Source of the DNA: CALFER01 sp964472395
Lineage (GTDB): Bacteria > CSSED10-310 > CALFER01
Direction: 5' to 3'
NCBI GenBank assembly: GCA_964472395.1
Contig: CAYYMM010000003.1
Location: forward strand, 53,366 to 117,365
Length of the DNA: 64,000 bases
A program made the translations under genes and the position numbers. The first letter of the stretch is position 1, and every line of letters begins with the position of its first letter. This document shows positions 51,937 to 62,222 of this stretch, piece by piece. Under the pieces are notes generated by a model. That model worked only from the letters and a program-made list of their open reading frames with translations, did not search any database and was not told where the DNA came from.

Positions 51937-53385
51937 TTATTCGGATCCCGCAACAATCCGCCACGCTTCGGACATGACCCGATCCATCCCGGTCATCTCG
52001 TCAGAGAGGCTTGGCTCGATTGCATAATCCGGCATCACTCCCCGCCCCCGTATCGGCGGTTCATCCACGGCGACCCGATACTGCATCAGCGGGATGAACG
52101 CACGAATGCCGGTCGCCGGCAACGTCAGGGTCGGCATGTACCCGCTGTTGTTCCCGTCATAACGGCCCCCGGTCTCCTCACCGGCAAACTCGGCCCGGCC
52201 CAGATGATCCAGCACCGCGGCCGCCTCCGCAGTCGCCGAAAAACTGCCACCATCGATCAACACCAGAACCCGACCGTGAAAAACCGGTTCGGTCGGAGGG
52301 ATTTCCGACAGGCACGGATGCTGCCCGATGACGACCTGAAAGCCTCCTTCCGGCCTGGGCTGCAGCATTGACTGATACTCGCGCACATCCTCCGGAGTGA
52401 TATCCGTATATGTCTGAAAATGAATCCGGTCCGTACGAGTCTCCAATGTCCGGTAGTATCGAAACGGCCGATCGATCAGATACGAGACCAGCCTGGCCCC
52501 GTATTCGTCCTCCCCGCCGCCATTCCCCCTGAGATCGATGATCAGGTTCCGGATCGCATGATCCCGGAGGCTTCCGAATGCGTCGGCCAGAAAAGACTCA
52601 TATTGGTCGGTCATCGTGAACGTGTGGATGGTCAGCACGGCCGTGGACCTGTCGTCAGATATCTCCAGCGCATACGGTTCAGGATCCTCGCGGTCGGGAT
52701 CCATGTAGCTCGGATGCGTCCGCATGGCATGTTCAGCCATCGCCGGAACGGTCACGGTCTGCTCGGTGCCATCGGGTCTCCTCAGCCGGATGTCAAACGT
52801 CACCGGAGTCCCGATGAACGCTGCATAATAATACCGCATCCGCTCATCCAGCATCCGATACTTGTGCGTAACATTCACTCCGTCCGACGGAAGCACCTCG
52901 AGAAACCGCTCGAGCAGCATTCCGGCCGGTGAACCGTTGACAACCAGGATTTCACTCCCATCGAGCGACTCGGAACCGGGCGCATAGCATCGGAGGAGAA
53001 ACATCCGCGCGTCCACGATCCGGATATCACCGGGAAACAATCCAGCGGTGCTCATGAGTTGATTGCGGGTGCCGAGCGACGGAACGATTGCGGTATGACC
53101 ACAGCCGATGGCTCCGTTCAAAACGGCGATCCGCTGCAGATATTCCAGTTCGGTCATGTCCCGGCTCAATTCCGACTGGAGCCGATCAAACAACGCATCC
53201 ATTTCAACCCTCGAACGGAAGTCATACAACCCGGGATGAGCCTCTTCGAGCGCAGAACGGAGCAGCGAAAAATCAGCGTTCAGGACTTCCGGAGAGAACC
53301 GGTGATCCAGGGATCGCGGGTGCGTGTTCAGGTGTGAACAGCCCGTAACGAGAGCAAGAACTGCGATGACACCCTGAGCTTTCAT
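51937..53385 (-). CDS. S41-family tail-specific-type peptidase lipoprotein
   Basis: 482 residues. The lipobox LVTGC near residue 16 indicates a lipoprotein. Catalytic elements of the S41 (CtpA/tricorn-like) fold: LIIDLRGNGGGEDEYG, and the nucleophile Ser in LIDGGSFSATAEAAAVL (SxxAE core) with EFAGEETGGRYDG. No PDZ domain is obvious, so it belongs to the PDZ-less S41 group. It should cleave peptides at the outer or inner membrane face. The start at MKAQGV is favoured by AGGAGG about 9 nt upstream. It is close to the sigma-54 activator gene but a link is not evident. Confidence 0.9.
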   Translation of the reverse strand: MKAQGVIAVLALVTGCSHLNTHPRSLDHRFSPEVLNADFSLLRSALEEAHPGLYDFRSRVEMDALFDRLQSELSRDMTELEYLQRIAVLNGAIGCGHTAIVPSLGTRNQLMSTAGLFPGDIRIVDARMFLLRCYAPGSESLDGSEILVVNGSPAGMLLERFLEVLPSDGVNVTHKYRMLDERMRYYYAAFIGTPVTFDIRLRRPDGTEQTVTVPAMAEHAMRTHPSYMDPDREDPEPYALEISDDRSTAVLTIHTFTMTDQYESFLADAFGSLRDHAIRNLIIDLRGNGGGEDEYGARLVSYLIDRPFRYYRTLETRTDRIHFQTYTDITPEDVREYQSMLQPRPEGGFQVVIGQHPCLSEIPPTEPVFHGRVLVLIDGGSFSATAEAAAVLDHLGRAEFAGEETGGRYDGNNSGYMPTLTLPATGIRAFIPLMQYRVAVDEPPIRGRGVMPDYAIEPSLSDEMTGMDRVMSEAWRIVAGSE

Positions 53386-53485
53386 TGCGGAAGACCTCCT
53401 CCACAAGCAAAATGCCTGACGCAGACACTATAGTCGAACTGGTGCTGATTGTATAATCCCGGTCGGAGACTGAAGCGCGAACCGT

Positions 53486-55219
53486 CTACCGATATCCGAA
53501 CGAAACGGAATCGATCTCACCGATCACGAACGTTGTCCCGGGTTCCAGAATCGCTCCCCAGATCTGCAGGTCACTCACTGCTCCGAAGTCACCCGCAGGC
53601 CAGATGAAATCCAGAATGGTCCGGTCGACCGCCACCTCCGGTTCCAGCGCGATGGTCGCGGATTCCGGAGTGGTCGACCAGGACGGATAGAAAAAATACT
53701 CGCCGAAGACATCCAGCACCCCATATAAATCCGCGACGGTCTGCCCGGTCGGAGTACGGCAGGTCGCGGTCAGAACGAACCGATCCCCCGCCAGCAGATC
53801 CGTGTCCGGAAGCGTCAGGCGAACACCTGTCCACGTGGCCGGTGTCGCAGTGGGCGTTGGAAGAGGAGGTGAATCCGGGGCTGAAAAATGGTATCCGAGG
53901 TCGACTCTACCTTCATCCGGCACCTCGTCGGTACGGGTCGTCCCACCGGGCGAAGCCCCGGTCTCCGGATCTCCAGCATCCACACACGGACTCGTCTGAC
54001 TCTGCCCCGCCACCGTCTGACTCAGGTAATGCGCGCCTTGAGGCCCAGTGACAAACAGAGGATCCGATCCGTGCAGATCACCGTCTCCGGGGCTCACGGC
54101 ACTATAGTCCGTCCCGTTGTTCCAGAAGGCGTTGTACCCGGAATGAACCGATGAATTGCCGTTGTAATTCGCAATACCGACCTGATTGCCGGAAAAAATG
54201 CAGTGATGGATCGGCACCGGATCCATGCTGTTGAGCACCTGCACGCCGGCAGACGTATTGCTGACAAATGTGCAGAAGGAGACGTCGGTCTGATCCAGCG
54301 CGAGAATCGCCCCCGTTCCCGGAAATGAACTCGTATTTCCCAGAAACAGGCAGTTCTCGATGTCCACACCACCTCCCGCGACAATCGCCGATCCGATTCC
54401 AACGTTGGCCGAAAAAAGATTGTTCCGGACCAGGCAGGGTCCCCAGACATTGAGCGCACCGCCGTAATAGTCGCTGCCCTGCTGTTCGTTGCTCTCGAAT
54501 GTATTGCCGATAAAATCGATGTCGCCCCGTGCATAGATTCCGGATCCATCGATGTATGCATTGCCATGATCCCGAATCGCGCAGTGCGAGACCGAACCGT
54601 GGCAATTGATCAGATACAACCCGAGACCGTCGCTGTGAACATACTCGGCAACTCCCGTATCGTTTCGCTCGACGGTGCAGTTGAGGAGAGCAATGCCGCA
54701 TTCGTCGAAGTACCCGCCTCCCCCCTGATCGATGGAATGGTTGTCCGAGATCACCGAGTTCGCGATCGAGACCTCACATGTCGAAAAATACGCGCCGCCC
54801 CCGTCTTGCCCCGCGTCATTGTTCCGGAACACGCAATCGTCAATCTGAACCCGGCAGTTGGTCACGTATAACGCTCCTCCGGATTGATTGACGGGCGCAC
54901 CGTTTTCAAAGACGACATGCTCGATCCGTATCTCCGTACCCGAGGCTCCCGGTGTGTAGTGGAGACACCGCTTATCTGCGGGTGCCGAGACAACCGGACG
55001 GTTTTCGGGAAACTCGCCTCGAAGGGTCAACACCGCGAGACCGGGCCATTCGAGCGACTCGGTATATACTCCGGGAGCGACCAGAACGATATCGCCGGAC
55101 AGGGCTGCATCCAGCCCTGCCTGGATGGTTGGTTGATCCGAGGGCACTTGGATGACGACGGCCGACACCGACGATCCGATGATGATCAGGATGCTTGCCG
55201 TGAGCAGAAACGATTTCAT
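53486..55219 (-). CDS. secreted beta-helix protein with shared C-terminal module
   Basis: 577 residues. Signal peptide (FLLTASILIIIGSSVSA), then QVPSDQPTIQAGLDAALSGD, as in many beta-helix proteins. Residues ~25-430 are right-handed beta-helix repeats (VFRNNDAGQDGGGAYF and GGGGYFDECGIALLNC). A short Pro/Thr linker (PPLPTPTATPATW) leads to the shared C-terminal module: LPDTDLLAGDRFVLTA, DLYGVLDVFGEYFFYPSW and a final SVSFGYR. The start has AAGGAGA upstream. It lies between the sulfatase-fold lipoprotein and the S41 genes, and is probably an extracellular adhesin or glycan-binding protein. Confidence 0.87.
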   Translation of the reverse strand: MKSFLLTASILIIIGSSVSAVVIQVPSDQPTIQAGLDAALSGDIVLVAPGVYTESLEWPGLAVLTLRGEFPENRPVVSAPADKRCLHYTPGASGTEIRIEHVVFENGAPVNQSGGALYVTNCRVQIDDCVFRNNDAGQDGGGAYFSTCEVSIANSVISDNHSIDQGGGGYFDECGIALLNCTVERNDTGVAEYVHSDGLGLYLINCHGSVSHCAIRDHGNAYIDGSGIYARGDIDFIGNTFESNEQQGSDYYGGALNVWGPCLVRNNLFSANVGIGSAIVAGGGVDIENCLFLGNTSSFPGTGAILALDQTDVSFCTFVSNTSAGVQVLNSMDPVPIHHCIFSGNQVGIANYNGNSSVHSGYNAFWNNGTDYSAVSPGDGDLHGSDPLFVTGPQGAHYLSQTVAGQSQTSPCVDAGDPETGASPGGTTRTDEVPDEGRVDLGYHFSAPDSPPLPTPTATPATWTGVRLTLPDTDLLAGDRFVLTATCRTPTGQTVADLYGVLDVFGEYFFYPSWSTTPESATIALEPEVAVDRTILDFIWPAGDFGAVSDLQIWGAILEPGTTFVIGEIDSVSFGYR

Positions 55220-55292
55220 GGTCTTCTCCTTTCAGTCCGGTCCCAAGCAGACCGCATCGCACACACCTCTGCAGGAAAGGAGTCGATTCACC

Positions 55293-57500
55293 TCAATGTT
55301 CGTGCTCACCTGGTTCGATATATCCCAGCGCTTCGAGTTTCTTCTGGAGGGCATCGCTGTGGGCCGCTCCGGTGTCCGCCTCTCCGATCGGTTTTGCATG
55401 AAACTCCCCGACACGGTTGCTCATGTCGGCTTCTTTTTCCGGCTGCATTCCAATCAGATTCATCATTTCCATCGGATCGTCCGGGAGATGGTACAGGCCG
55501 ACTTCCGGCTCCATGTAGTACGGCTGCCCGAAGTAATGGATGTATTTGTACTGCGGCTCCCGCAGCATCACGGCCTGATTGTTCGCATGTTCCGATATGA
55601 CATACGGGATCTCGGGGATCGACTCTCCGGACAGCAGCGGGAGCAGGTTCCGGCCCTCAAAATCGGACGGGATCTCCTCCCCTGCGATGCGCATGATCGT
55701 CGGTGCGATATCGAGCGACTGAACGGTCTGCCTGAATACGCGCCCCGCTTTCTGGCCTCTGGGCGGAACGACCAGCAGGGGGATATGCATCTGCTGTTCA
55801 TACATCCCGGCCATGATGAAATACAGATTGTGCTCGTCCAGACTGATGCCGTGATCGGCGGTGATCACGAGCCAGGTATTCCGGTCCGCGCCGGTTTCAG
55901 CCAGAATCCGCATCAGTTTTTCGATCGTCGCATCCATGTAGGTGATCTCGGAGCGATACTGCGCCTTGAGATAGTCGATATCCGTGATGTCCCCGATCCA
56001 GCTTTTCATGTATTCGACCTGTTCGGGTGAAAATCCGACGGTGTCCATCGAGTGATTGGCCGGATCGCGGGGGTTCCCCGAATAATACAGCGAATCGTAC
56101 GGCTTGGGCGGGTCAAAGGGCGTGTGCGGATCGAAAAAGTGGAGCCACGTGAAGAACGGCTGTGAGGCGCTGGATTGAGCGCGCTCGCGCAGCCAGTCCG
56201 CAATCGAGCGAAATGTCACCGGGGCGCGGCGCTGCGCCTCTCCCGGAGCATAAAAACGCTCGAATCCCGGCCCGAGACCGTGAGTCCGGGCCGACAGCCA
56301 GGCGGCGCTCGTCGCCGCGGCGCACCGGTACCCCTCCCGAGCCAGCAATCGCGCGACGGTGGGATGACGATCGCTCAGCGGCGTTACCATGTCATAAACG
56401 CCATGCGTATGCGGACGCTTGGATGTCAGTATCGTGTAATGCGACGGAGGCGTGTTGTTGATCTGGCAGATGCAATCCGAAAACACATTGCCATGCCTCG
56501 CCAACCGATCGAGCGCGGGGCAGAGGATGATGTCATCGCCGCCGAAACCCAGCCGGTCGATCCGGCAGGAGTCCATCGTGATGAGAATGATGCTCGGCCT
56601 GCCGGGTGGACCTTTCGGAACATCCTCACCGACCACCCGAACATCCGCCAGTGCGAGCAGATCGCCGGTCGGATCACCCTTCTCGCCCGCATCGAACTCA
56701 AACGCAATCTCGCACTCCTTCCCCGCGAAACCCTGGTCAATCTCGACTCCATGCTCAGCCCATTTCTCACCCGGTCGTACCGCAATCCAGTCGCCGACCT
56801 GTTCCATGTCCCCGGCACGCACGATCATTCGGAGGCGTCCGCCGTCCGATTTCTGCACCTGAGCGTAATCGTCCAGCCCCGTCGAGAACGCGAGAACATT
56901 CCGCTCCTTCCCGAACGTCGATCGAAACGAAACCGTCACGAACGGATACCCGATCACCGCGTGCCGGATATCTTCCCAGACGGCGGCCCACCCCAGCCGG
57001 GCGCCTCCATCGAGCGCCGAAATCCGTTCGATGCGACATGCCGCGTGAGGTGTTAACTCGACCTCGATCCTGTTCGTCCCGAGCCGGGTCATCGAAGCGG
57101 GGCATGCGAGATCCGCCGTGATTGAATCGCCGTCGACGACCGGCGTGAGTGCAGGGAGAGCCTGACCATCGAGACGGGCCGAGATCTGAACCGGTTCCGG
57201 GGATTTCAACCGAAACCGCAGCAATCGATCCCGGACGGTGGCAAATGGCAGCTCGATGACGAGTTTTCCTGCATCGGCACGCACCGCATCCCCATCGTCG
57301 AGCCGGCCTTCCTTCAGAATCGCACGCCCCTTTGCGTCACTCATGTCGTAATGAGTCGCGCGTTCGGCGATCGTCATCGGTGTTTTTCCGTCGAGCATGC
57401 TGAGGCTCGATTCCGGCAGGCGATTCGGAATCGTGTCCGTACATGCCTCCAGCAGAAAAAAAACCGTGATCATCAGCATGAGATGCCGCGTGCGTTTCAT
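55293..57500 (-). CDS. sulfatase-fold lipoprotein lacking the formylglycine Cys/Ser
   Basis: 735 residues with a lipobox (VFFLLEAC). A beta-sandwich region (~30-310) precedes a sulfatase/alkaline-phosphatase-like domain: SIILITMDSCRIDRLGFGG, CPALDRLARHGNVF, NTPPSHYTILTSKRPHTHG, HFFDPHTPFDPPKPYDS and ITADHGISLDEHN. In arylsulfatases the residue before xPS is a Cys or Ser that becomes formylglycine; here the site reads TPPS. The protein may therefore use Thr as nucleophile, as in phosphoglycerol or phosphoethanolamine transferases, or act as a phosphohydrolase. The start at MKRTRH is set by AAGGA upstream and overlaps the upstream gene by 4 nt. Confidence 0.85.
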   Translation of the reverse strand: MKRTRHLMLMITVFFLLEACTDTIPNRLPESSLSMLDGKTPMTIAERATHYDMSDAKGRAILKEGRLDDGDAVRADAGKLVIELPFATVRDRLLRFRLKSPEPVQISARLDGQALPALTPVVDGDSITADLACPASMTRLGTNRIEVELTPHAACRIERISALDGGARLGWAAVWEDIRHAVIGYPFVTVSFRSTFGKERNVLAFSTGLDDYAQVQKSDGGRLRMIVRAGDMEQVGDWIAVRPGEKWAEHGVEIDQGFAGKECEIAFEFDAGEKGDPTGDLLALADVRVVGEDVPKGPPGRPSIILITMDSCRIDRLGFGGDDIILCPALDRLARHGNVFSDCICQINNTPPSHYTILTSKRPHTHGVYDMVTPLSDRHPTVARLLAREGYRCAAATSAAWLSARTHGLGPGFERFYAPGEAQRRAPVTFRSIADWLRERAQSSASQPFFTWLHFFDPHTPFDPPKPYDSLYYSGNPRDPANHSMDTVGFSPEQVEYMKSWIGDITDIDYLKAQYRSEITYMDATIEKLMRILAETGADRNTWLVITADHGISLDEHNLYFIMAGMYEQQMHIPLLVVPPRGQKAGRVFRQTVQSLDIAPTIMRIAGEEIPSDFEGRNLLPLLSGESIPEIPYVISEHANNQAVMLREPQYKYIHYFGQPYYMEPEVGLYHLPDDPMEMMNLIGMQPEKEADMSNRVGEFHAKPIGEADTGAAHSDALQKKLEALGYIEPGEHEH

Positions 57501-60202
57501 GGAGCTATTCCTTTCGGTCCTGCCAGAGAAAACCGCAGGCGATCGAACATGACCGCGAGCAATCTGAAGTCGTTGGTGTGCGGCAGATCCAGACCGGGAC
57601 AACCCGTGTATCCATACGCAAATTCAATCCGATTCAAACCATGTATCAGCGCGTGGGACGGTATGTCAAACGCCACACGCTGCCAGCCTGGTTTCAGAGT
57701 GATCGTCTCACAGACAACCCACTCATTGACCCGGACCGTCATGGTCTGCTGCGTCCGTTTACCGATCGAATAGGGATTGACATCCAATTCCGCCCGAATG
57801 GAACTCGCATTCTGCAACGGAACCTCGATTTCGCTCTTTAGCCCGCCCGAGGCCCAGGTCACGGATCGACCTTCACTGATTTCATCGATGATACACCAGC
57901 CCTCGCGCAGCATCGACCGCACCTCCGGCATACCGAAATCCAGTTCCATGACCGGTTCGACATCCGCCCGGGTGTGAATGAGTCTGCACAGCAGGCGGTC
58001 GAAACCGGCTCCGCTGAACTTCCGGAACGTCATTCGGAGGGGCTCTCGACCGGTCTGGTAAAAATCGATCGCCCGGGCGCGCCGGACGACAGTCCCGGAG
58101 AATGTCTCGGGAAGCCACCCTTCCGATGCGCCGGGATCGCACGGCAATCGAATCCACCGCAGTCCCGGCTCGCTCACGATGATCTCGGCGCCGTCTTCAT
58201 GATCGACCCATTCATACGGAAGATTGATCCGTTCGATATGGAATCCGTCCATTTGCCCGCCGTTCATGCGGACCGTTGTGTCGCCGTCCGGGCGAAGGCC
58301 GATCTCGAATGCGCCGTCATGGGGATCCAGCCGCCGCACATGTGCATCGGTCGTCCAGTGAACACCTCCCGCACGTTCCGGCGACACCTCGATCCGAACA
58401 CCCAGGGCGCTGCGGAAGGAACCCGCCTGAGCCATCGCGACCGAGGAATCGACATGGAACCGGATAATCCTCTCACCCTGTAAATACGCGCGGACAGGTG
58501 CCGTCCGGGCGGCAATGATCGATCGCGCGACCTGCGGTTCGGTCAGCGGAACATATCCGCTCACATCGCGGAGCCATTCGAGAGACTGGATCATGGTCTG
58601 GAATTCGGGATCGAGTTGATCGAAGCGGTCCGCCTCATGAATGAATTCGGGGTGAAAATACTGCAGGACCGGCATGCCCAGAGCGGCGGGAAATCCGGTT
58701 CGATTCAGATAGGAACTGAAGAGCGGGCGAGCGGGAAGCGGCGAACCGACGACGAGCGGCAGGAGGCGACCGGCGGCGTCTTCGAGAAGAAACGGAGGGG
58801 AATAAGGTGCGTACGCCGAGCTGGTGCAGAAGGCATACGGGAAGAGATCGAAGCATGAGAGCGTTTCGCCGCCGAAATCATGAAACAAACCACGCTCCAG
58901 CAATGAATGATACGACTGCCAGACCGGGCTGGCGTGCGTATAAAACACATGATGATCACAGCCCGTGATGTCCGTGCGCGCAATACCAATCGCCTCGAGG
59001 TTCGCAAGGTCCCGGTCAATTCGATCAAGCTCGGTTTCGCGCGAATCGGTCGGTTCGAACGTCAGATGCAGGTTGAGGGGAATCCCGCGCTGCCTGCAGT
59101 AATCCGCCACATCGCGCGCACCGTTCGAGGACCCCGCCATTTCCGGGCGATCGAACTGCGTCAGATCCGAGCGAACCGTAAAGGAGGGGATCAGTCCGCG
59201 TTCGAGCAGGATCCGGCTCCAGCGGATCGCGTATTGCGCCGTCCAGTTATCGTAAGCATCGAGATGATTCTGAAAGGCGCAGCACGGCGCTCCGTTCGGC
59301 CCGGGAACGCGCCGGATGGAATACCCATATTTCAATTTGGCAGAGAGATCCACGAGACGATCGCGGAACAGGTAATCCAGCCCGGCCGCACCGTAATGAA
59401 AATTGGTGGCCTCGGGATCCGGAAATCCCAGCCGGAAATCCCGGATTGTCTCGACCCCATGAAACGGAACCGTTTTGCGGCTGAAATCGGCGATCCAGAC
59501 GACGGCACCCCTCCCGATCCGGCGGAAGGTCATCAGCGGATTGCCCCGGGGATCCGCAACGAGCGTCTGAGCGGAATCCGCGCGTGCCGTGAAGCCGCGG
59601 ATCCATCGACACTCCTGTTCAGTGGTGTCGACGAACGACGGGAGATGGGTCTGTTCATACGTCGTTCGGTCTCCGGTCGGCGACTCGATGGACGCGGTTC
59701 GGAGAATGGATTCGAGATGCTGCAATAGAGGCGGAAAGGGAGAAAAGATCGGAATCACGAGAGTCGGTTCGTTCGGGCTGACATCGCTCAGACCGGCTAG
59801 ATCCTGCATGTTGTGGAGGGGGACATCCGCTTCCAGAAAGACCAGAGCTCCGGAGTCAGCGGCTTTCCGGCAGAAAATCTCGATATCACGAATTGATGCG
59901 CCGCTGCTGCGCACGAATTCGGACGACAGATCGATCAGATCCCAGGCCGTCGCCTCCGCCGCAACGGGCATCTCACTGCGAACGGATGTCTCGGCCCCCA
60001 GATTCCAGCTCTGGCGAAAGTGACTGCCGGTTTCGAGTTCAGGTTCCGGGTAACCTCCCAGCACCAGAATCCGCACGGTATGCGTTCCGGCTTCTCGAAC
60101 GTGCGTATCATCCGGAGGGCTGACGCACGACACGGTGAAGCAGATGAGTCCCGCAATCAGGATCAATGGCGCATGTCCGGAGCGATTACTGAAACATCTC
60201 AT
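57497..60202 (-). CDS. large lipoprotein of unknown function, possibly deacetylase-like
   Basis: 901 residues. Signal with lipobox (LILIAGLICFTVSC). The N-terminal part (~35-300) is not recognised (ILVLGGYPEPELETG). The central region has AFQNHLDAYDNWTAQYAI, LIPSFTVRSDLTQFDRPEM, LNLHLTFEPTD and GCDHHVFYTHASPVW; the His/Asp pairs are reminiscent of polysaccharide deacetylases but the match is not secure. The C-terminal ~350 residues look beta-rich. The start at MRCFSN is preceded by AGGAAA. It is coupled to the sulfatase-fold gene by a 4-nt overlap, and the two probably act together on a surface glycan or lipid. Confidence 0.65.
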   Translation of the reverse strand: MRCFSNRSGHAPLILIAGLICFTVSCVSPPDDTHVREAGTHTVRILVLGGYPEPELETGSHFRQSWNLGAETSVRSEMPVAAEATAWDLIDLSSEFVRSSGASIRDIEIFCRKAADSGALVFLEADVPLHNMQDLAGLSDVSPNEPTLVIPIFSPFPPLLQHLESILRTASIESPTGDRTTYEQTHLPSFVDTTEQECRWIRGFTARADSAQTLVADPRGNPLMTFRRIGRGAVVWIADFSRKTVPFHGVETIRDFRLGFPDPEATNFHYGAAGLDYLFRDRLVDLSAKLKYGYSIRRVPGPNGAPCCAFQNHLDAYDNWTAQYAIRWSRILLERGLIPSFTVRSDLTQFDRPEMAGSSNGARDVADYCRQRGIPLNLHLTFEPTDSRETELDRIDRDLANLEAIGIARTDITGCDHHVFYTHASPVWQSYHSLLERGLFHDFGGETLSCFDLFPYAFCTSSAYAPYSPPFLLEDAAGRLLPLVVGSPLPARPLFSSYLNRTGFPAALGMPVLQYFHPEFIHEADRFDQLDPEFQTMIQSLEWLRDVSGYVPLTEPQVARSIIAARTAPVRAYLQGERIIRFHVDSSVAMAQAGSFRSALGVRIEVSPERAGGVHWTTDAHVRRLDPHDGAFEIGLRPDGDTTVRMNGGQMDGFHIERINLPYEWVDHEDGAEIIVSEPGLRWIRLPCDPGASEGWLPETFSGTVVRRARAIDFYQTGREPLRMTFRKFSGAGFDRLLCRLIHTRADVEPVMELDFGMPEVRSMLREGWCIIDEISEGRSVTWASGGLKSEIEVPLQNASSIRAELDVNPYSIGKRTQQTMTVRVNEWVVCETITLKPGWQRVAFDIPSHALIHGLNRIEFAYGYTGCPGLDLPHTNDFRLLAVMFDRLRFSLAGPKGIAP

Positions 60203-60445
60203 CGGATTTCCTGTCCTTGTTCTGAATACACTCGCCTTATCTAAAGCTTTTGAGACCGGGATCAAACGAATGGGATGCAGGGAATCATTTCGTGTGTCGA
60301 TCATGCTCGAAGATGTTATTACGATCAGAGATATCCTGTAAACCGAATCCAGGCATGTTTTCTATCGTTTCCTTGTGAAATGCGGTCGATCGAAGATTCG
60401 ACGAAACATCTCATATAGTTTAAAATAGGAAAGGGGGAGGCATCT

Positions 60446-62044
60446 ATGCAACCGCAAGGCATCGACCCACGCGTGTTGACGTTGCTGGACGTGACGAAAG
60501 CGATGACATCCACCTTGGAACGCGACGAACTGCTCCAGCGGATCGTCAGAGCCGTGACCGAGATGCTTCCGTGTCAGGGGTGCATCCTGTGGCTGCTCAA
60601 TCGTGACACAGGGCTTCTTCATCCCACGAACATCCATGGCTTTTCATGGGATGAGGTCGGAACGCATGCCTTCAAGCCGGGCGAAGGAACAATCGGTTCG
60701 GCTTTCTCGGATCAGATACCCGTCATTACGAACGATTTGAAACAATATACGAAGTTTGTCCGGAAGGGCGAGGTCGTCGATCGGATTGTTTCGCTGATGG
60801 ATGTTCCGATGATACTCGAGGGGGACTCCATCGGTGTGCTCGACGCCGCCAACAAGATTCCGGGTAACGATTTCAATGATGATGACGCCCGCATGCTGTC
60901 CCTGCTCGCTTCTCAGGCCGCCATCGCCATTTCGAATGCCAAGGCTCATGCGGATGTGCAGCGCCGGGCATACGAGCTGGAGGTGTTGCATTCGATCACG
61001 CAGGTGATGGGCACCAATCTCGAAACGCGCGACATTCTCCGGATCATCACCCGCGAGACTCTCAAGCTGTTCAACTTCGAGGATTGCTCGATCTTCCTCT
61101 ATGACAGTCTCAACCGCTGCTTCGAGCTCGCTGCCGCAATCGGCGCTCGCGAACCCCTCACCGGAAAACTTCGGATTCCGTTCCGGGATGGGTTGATTTC
61201 GTATGTGGCGGAAACGCGTCGGACCACCATGGTCTCCAATGAGGATCTCGACGCATATCGATCATTTCCTCCAGCGGATTATGACGGCTTTAACACCGCC
61301 ATTGCCGCACCGCTGTTTCTCCCGAACAAGCTGCTTGGCGTGATCGAAGTGCGCGATTCGGCCGAGCGTGAACTGTCGATGGAAGATCTTCTGCTGTTCA
61401 AGACGATCATCCGGCAGATGTCCGTGTTTCTGGAGAAGGCGCATCTGTTTCACACCGTCCAGGAGTTGTATCTGGAGGTGATCAAGTCGTTATGTGAGAC
61501 CGTCGAGGCGAAGGATCCGGAAACGATCGGGCACTGTTTCCGCGTATCGGAGTATGCCGTGCGGATCGCGAGGCACATGGAGCTGGATGAAGAAACCGTG
61601 GAGCAGATCCGGGTGGCGGCGCATCTGCATGACATCGGCAAGATCGGCATTCCGGAAGCGATTCTGCTCAAGGCAGACCGGTTGACGACGGACGAATACG
61701 AAAAAGTGAAGCGGCACAGTGAAATCGGGGCACGGATTCTGACGCCGATCGAGTTTTTCGGAAATGTGACGGCGTTTGTCCGCCATCATCATGAACGGTG
61801 GGACGGGAGCGGCTATCCGAATCGTCTCGCGGGAACAGACATTCCGCTCGGCGCACGCATTCTGGCGGTTGCGGATTCGTTCGAGGCGATGACGTGGCAG
61901 CGTCCCTACGGCCACAGCATGTCCCGCGAACAGGCTCTGGACGAGGTGATCCGATGTGCGGGAAGCCAGTTCGATCCGGACATTGTCGAGGCATTCCGGG
62001 CGGTGTTCAGGGACGTCCTGCGAATCGACTGTCCACGCCGCTGA
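60446..62044 (+). CDS. GAF-GAF-HD-GYP cyclic-di-GMP phosphodiesterase
   Basis: 532 residues. Two GAF domains (~25-165 and ~185-330: LLQRIVRAVTEMLPCQGCIL and ILRIITRETLKLFNFEDCSI) are followed by an HD-GYP domain (~350-520): HLHDIGKIGIPE with the catalytic His395-Asp396 pair, HHHERWDGSGYPNRLAG with the GYP motif, and LGARILAVADSFEAMTW. HD-GYP enzymes hydrolyse cyclic di-GMP and so control motility, biofilm or virulence traits. GAF domains would sense a small ligand. The start has GGGGGAGG about 6 nt upstream. Confidence 0.94.
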   Translation: MQPQGIDPRVLTLLDVTKAMTSTLERDELLQRIVRAVTEMLPCQGCILWLLNRDTGLLHPTNIHGFSWDEVGTHAFKPGEGTIGSAFSDQIPVITNDLKQYTKFVRKGEVVDRIVSLMDVPMILEGDSIGVLDAANKIPGNDFNDDDARMLSLLASQAAIAISNAKAHADVQRRAYELEVLHSITQVMGTNLETRDILRIITRETLKLFNFEDCSIFLYDSLNRCFELAAAIGAREPLTGKLRIPFRDGLISYVAETRRTTMVSNEDLDAYRSFPPADYDGFNTAIAAPLFLPNKLLGVIEVRDSAERELSMEDLLLFKTIIRQMSVFLEKAHLFHTVQELYLEVIKSLCETVEAKDPETIGHCFRVSEYAVRIARHMELDEETVEQIRVAAHLHDIGKIGIPEAILLKADRLTTDEYEKVKRHSEIGARILTPIEFFGNVTAFVRHHHERWDGSGYPNRLAGTDIPLGARILAVADSFEAMTWQRPYGHSMSREQALDEVIRCAGSQFDPDIVEAFRAVFRDVLRIDCPRR

Positions 62045-62222
62045 GGTCGTTCATATACAGTAGACGGCCCGAACAACTGATCCGTGGGTGCGCGTCCGGA
62101 GTCAAGCGATGCGCCCATCGGTATCTATCGGGTGTTTGCCGGTGGTCCTGCGGAGCCGGTTGATTTTATCCATCGTGATTCATACGATGGTATCACGAGG
62201 CTCGAGAGGCCGGGAGAGCTGC

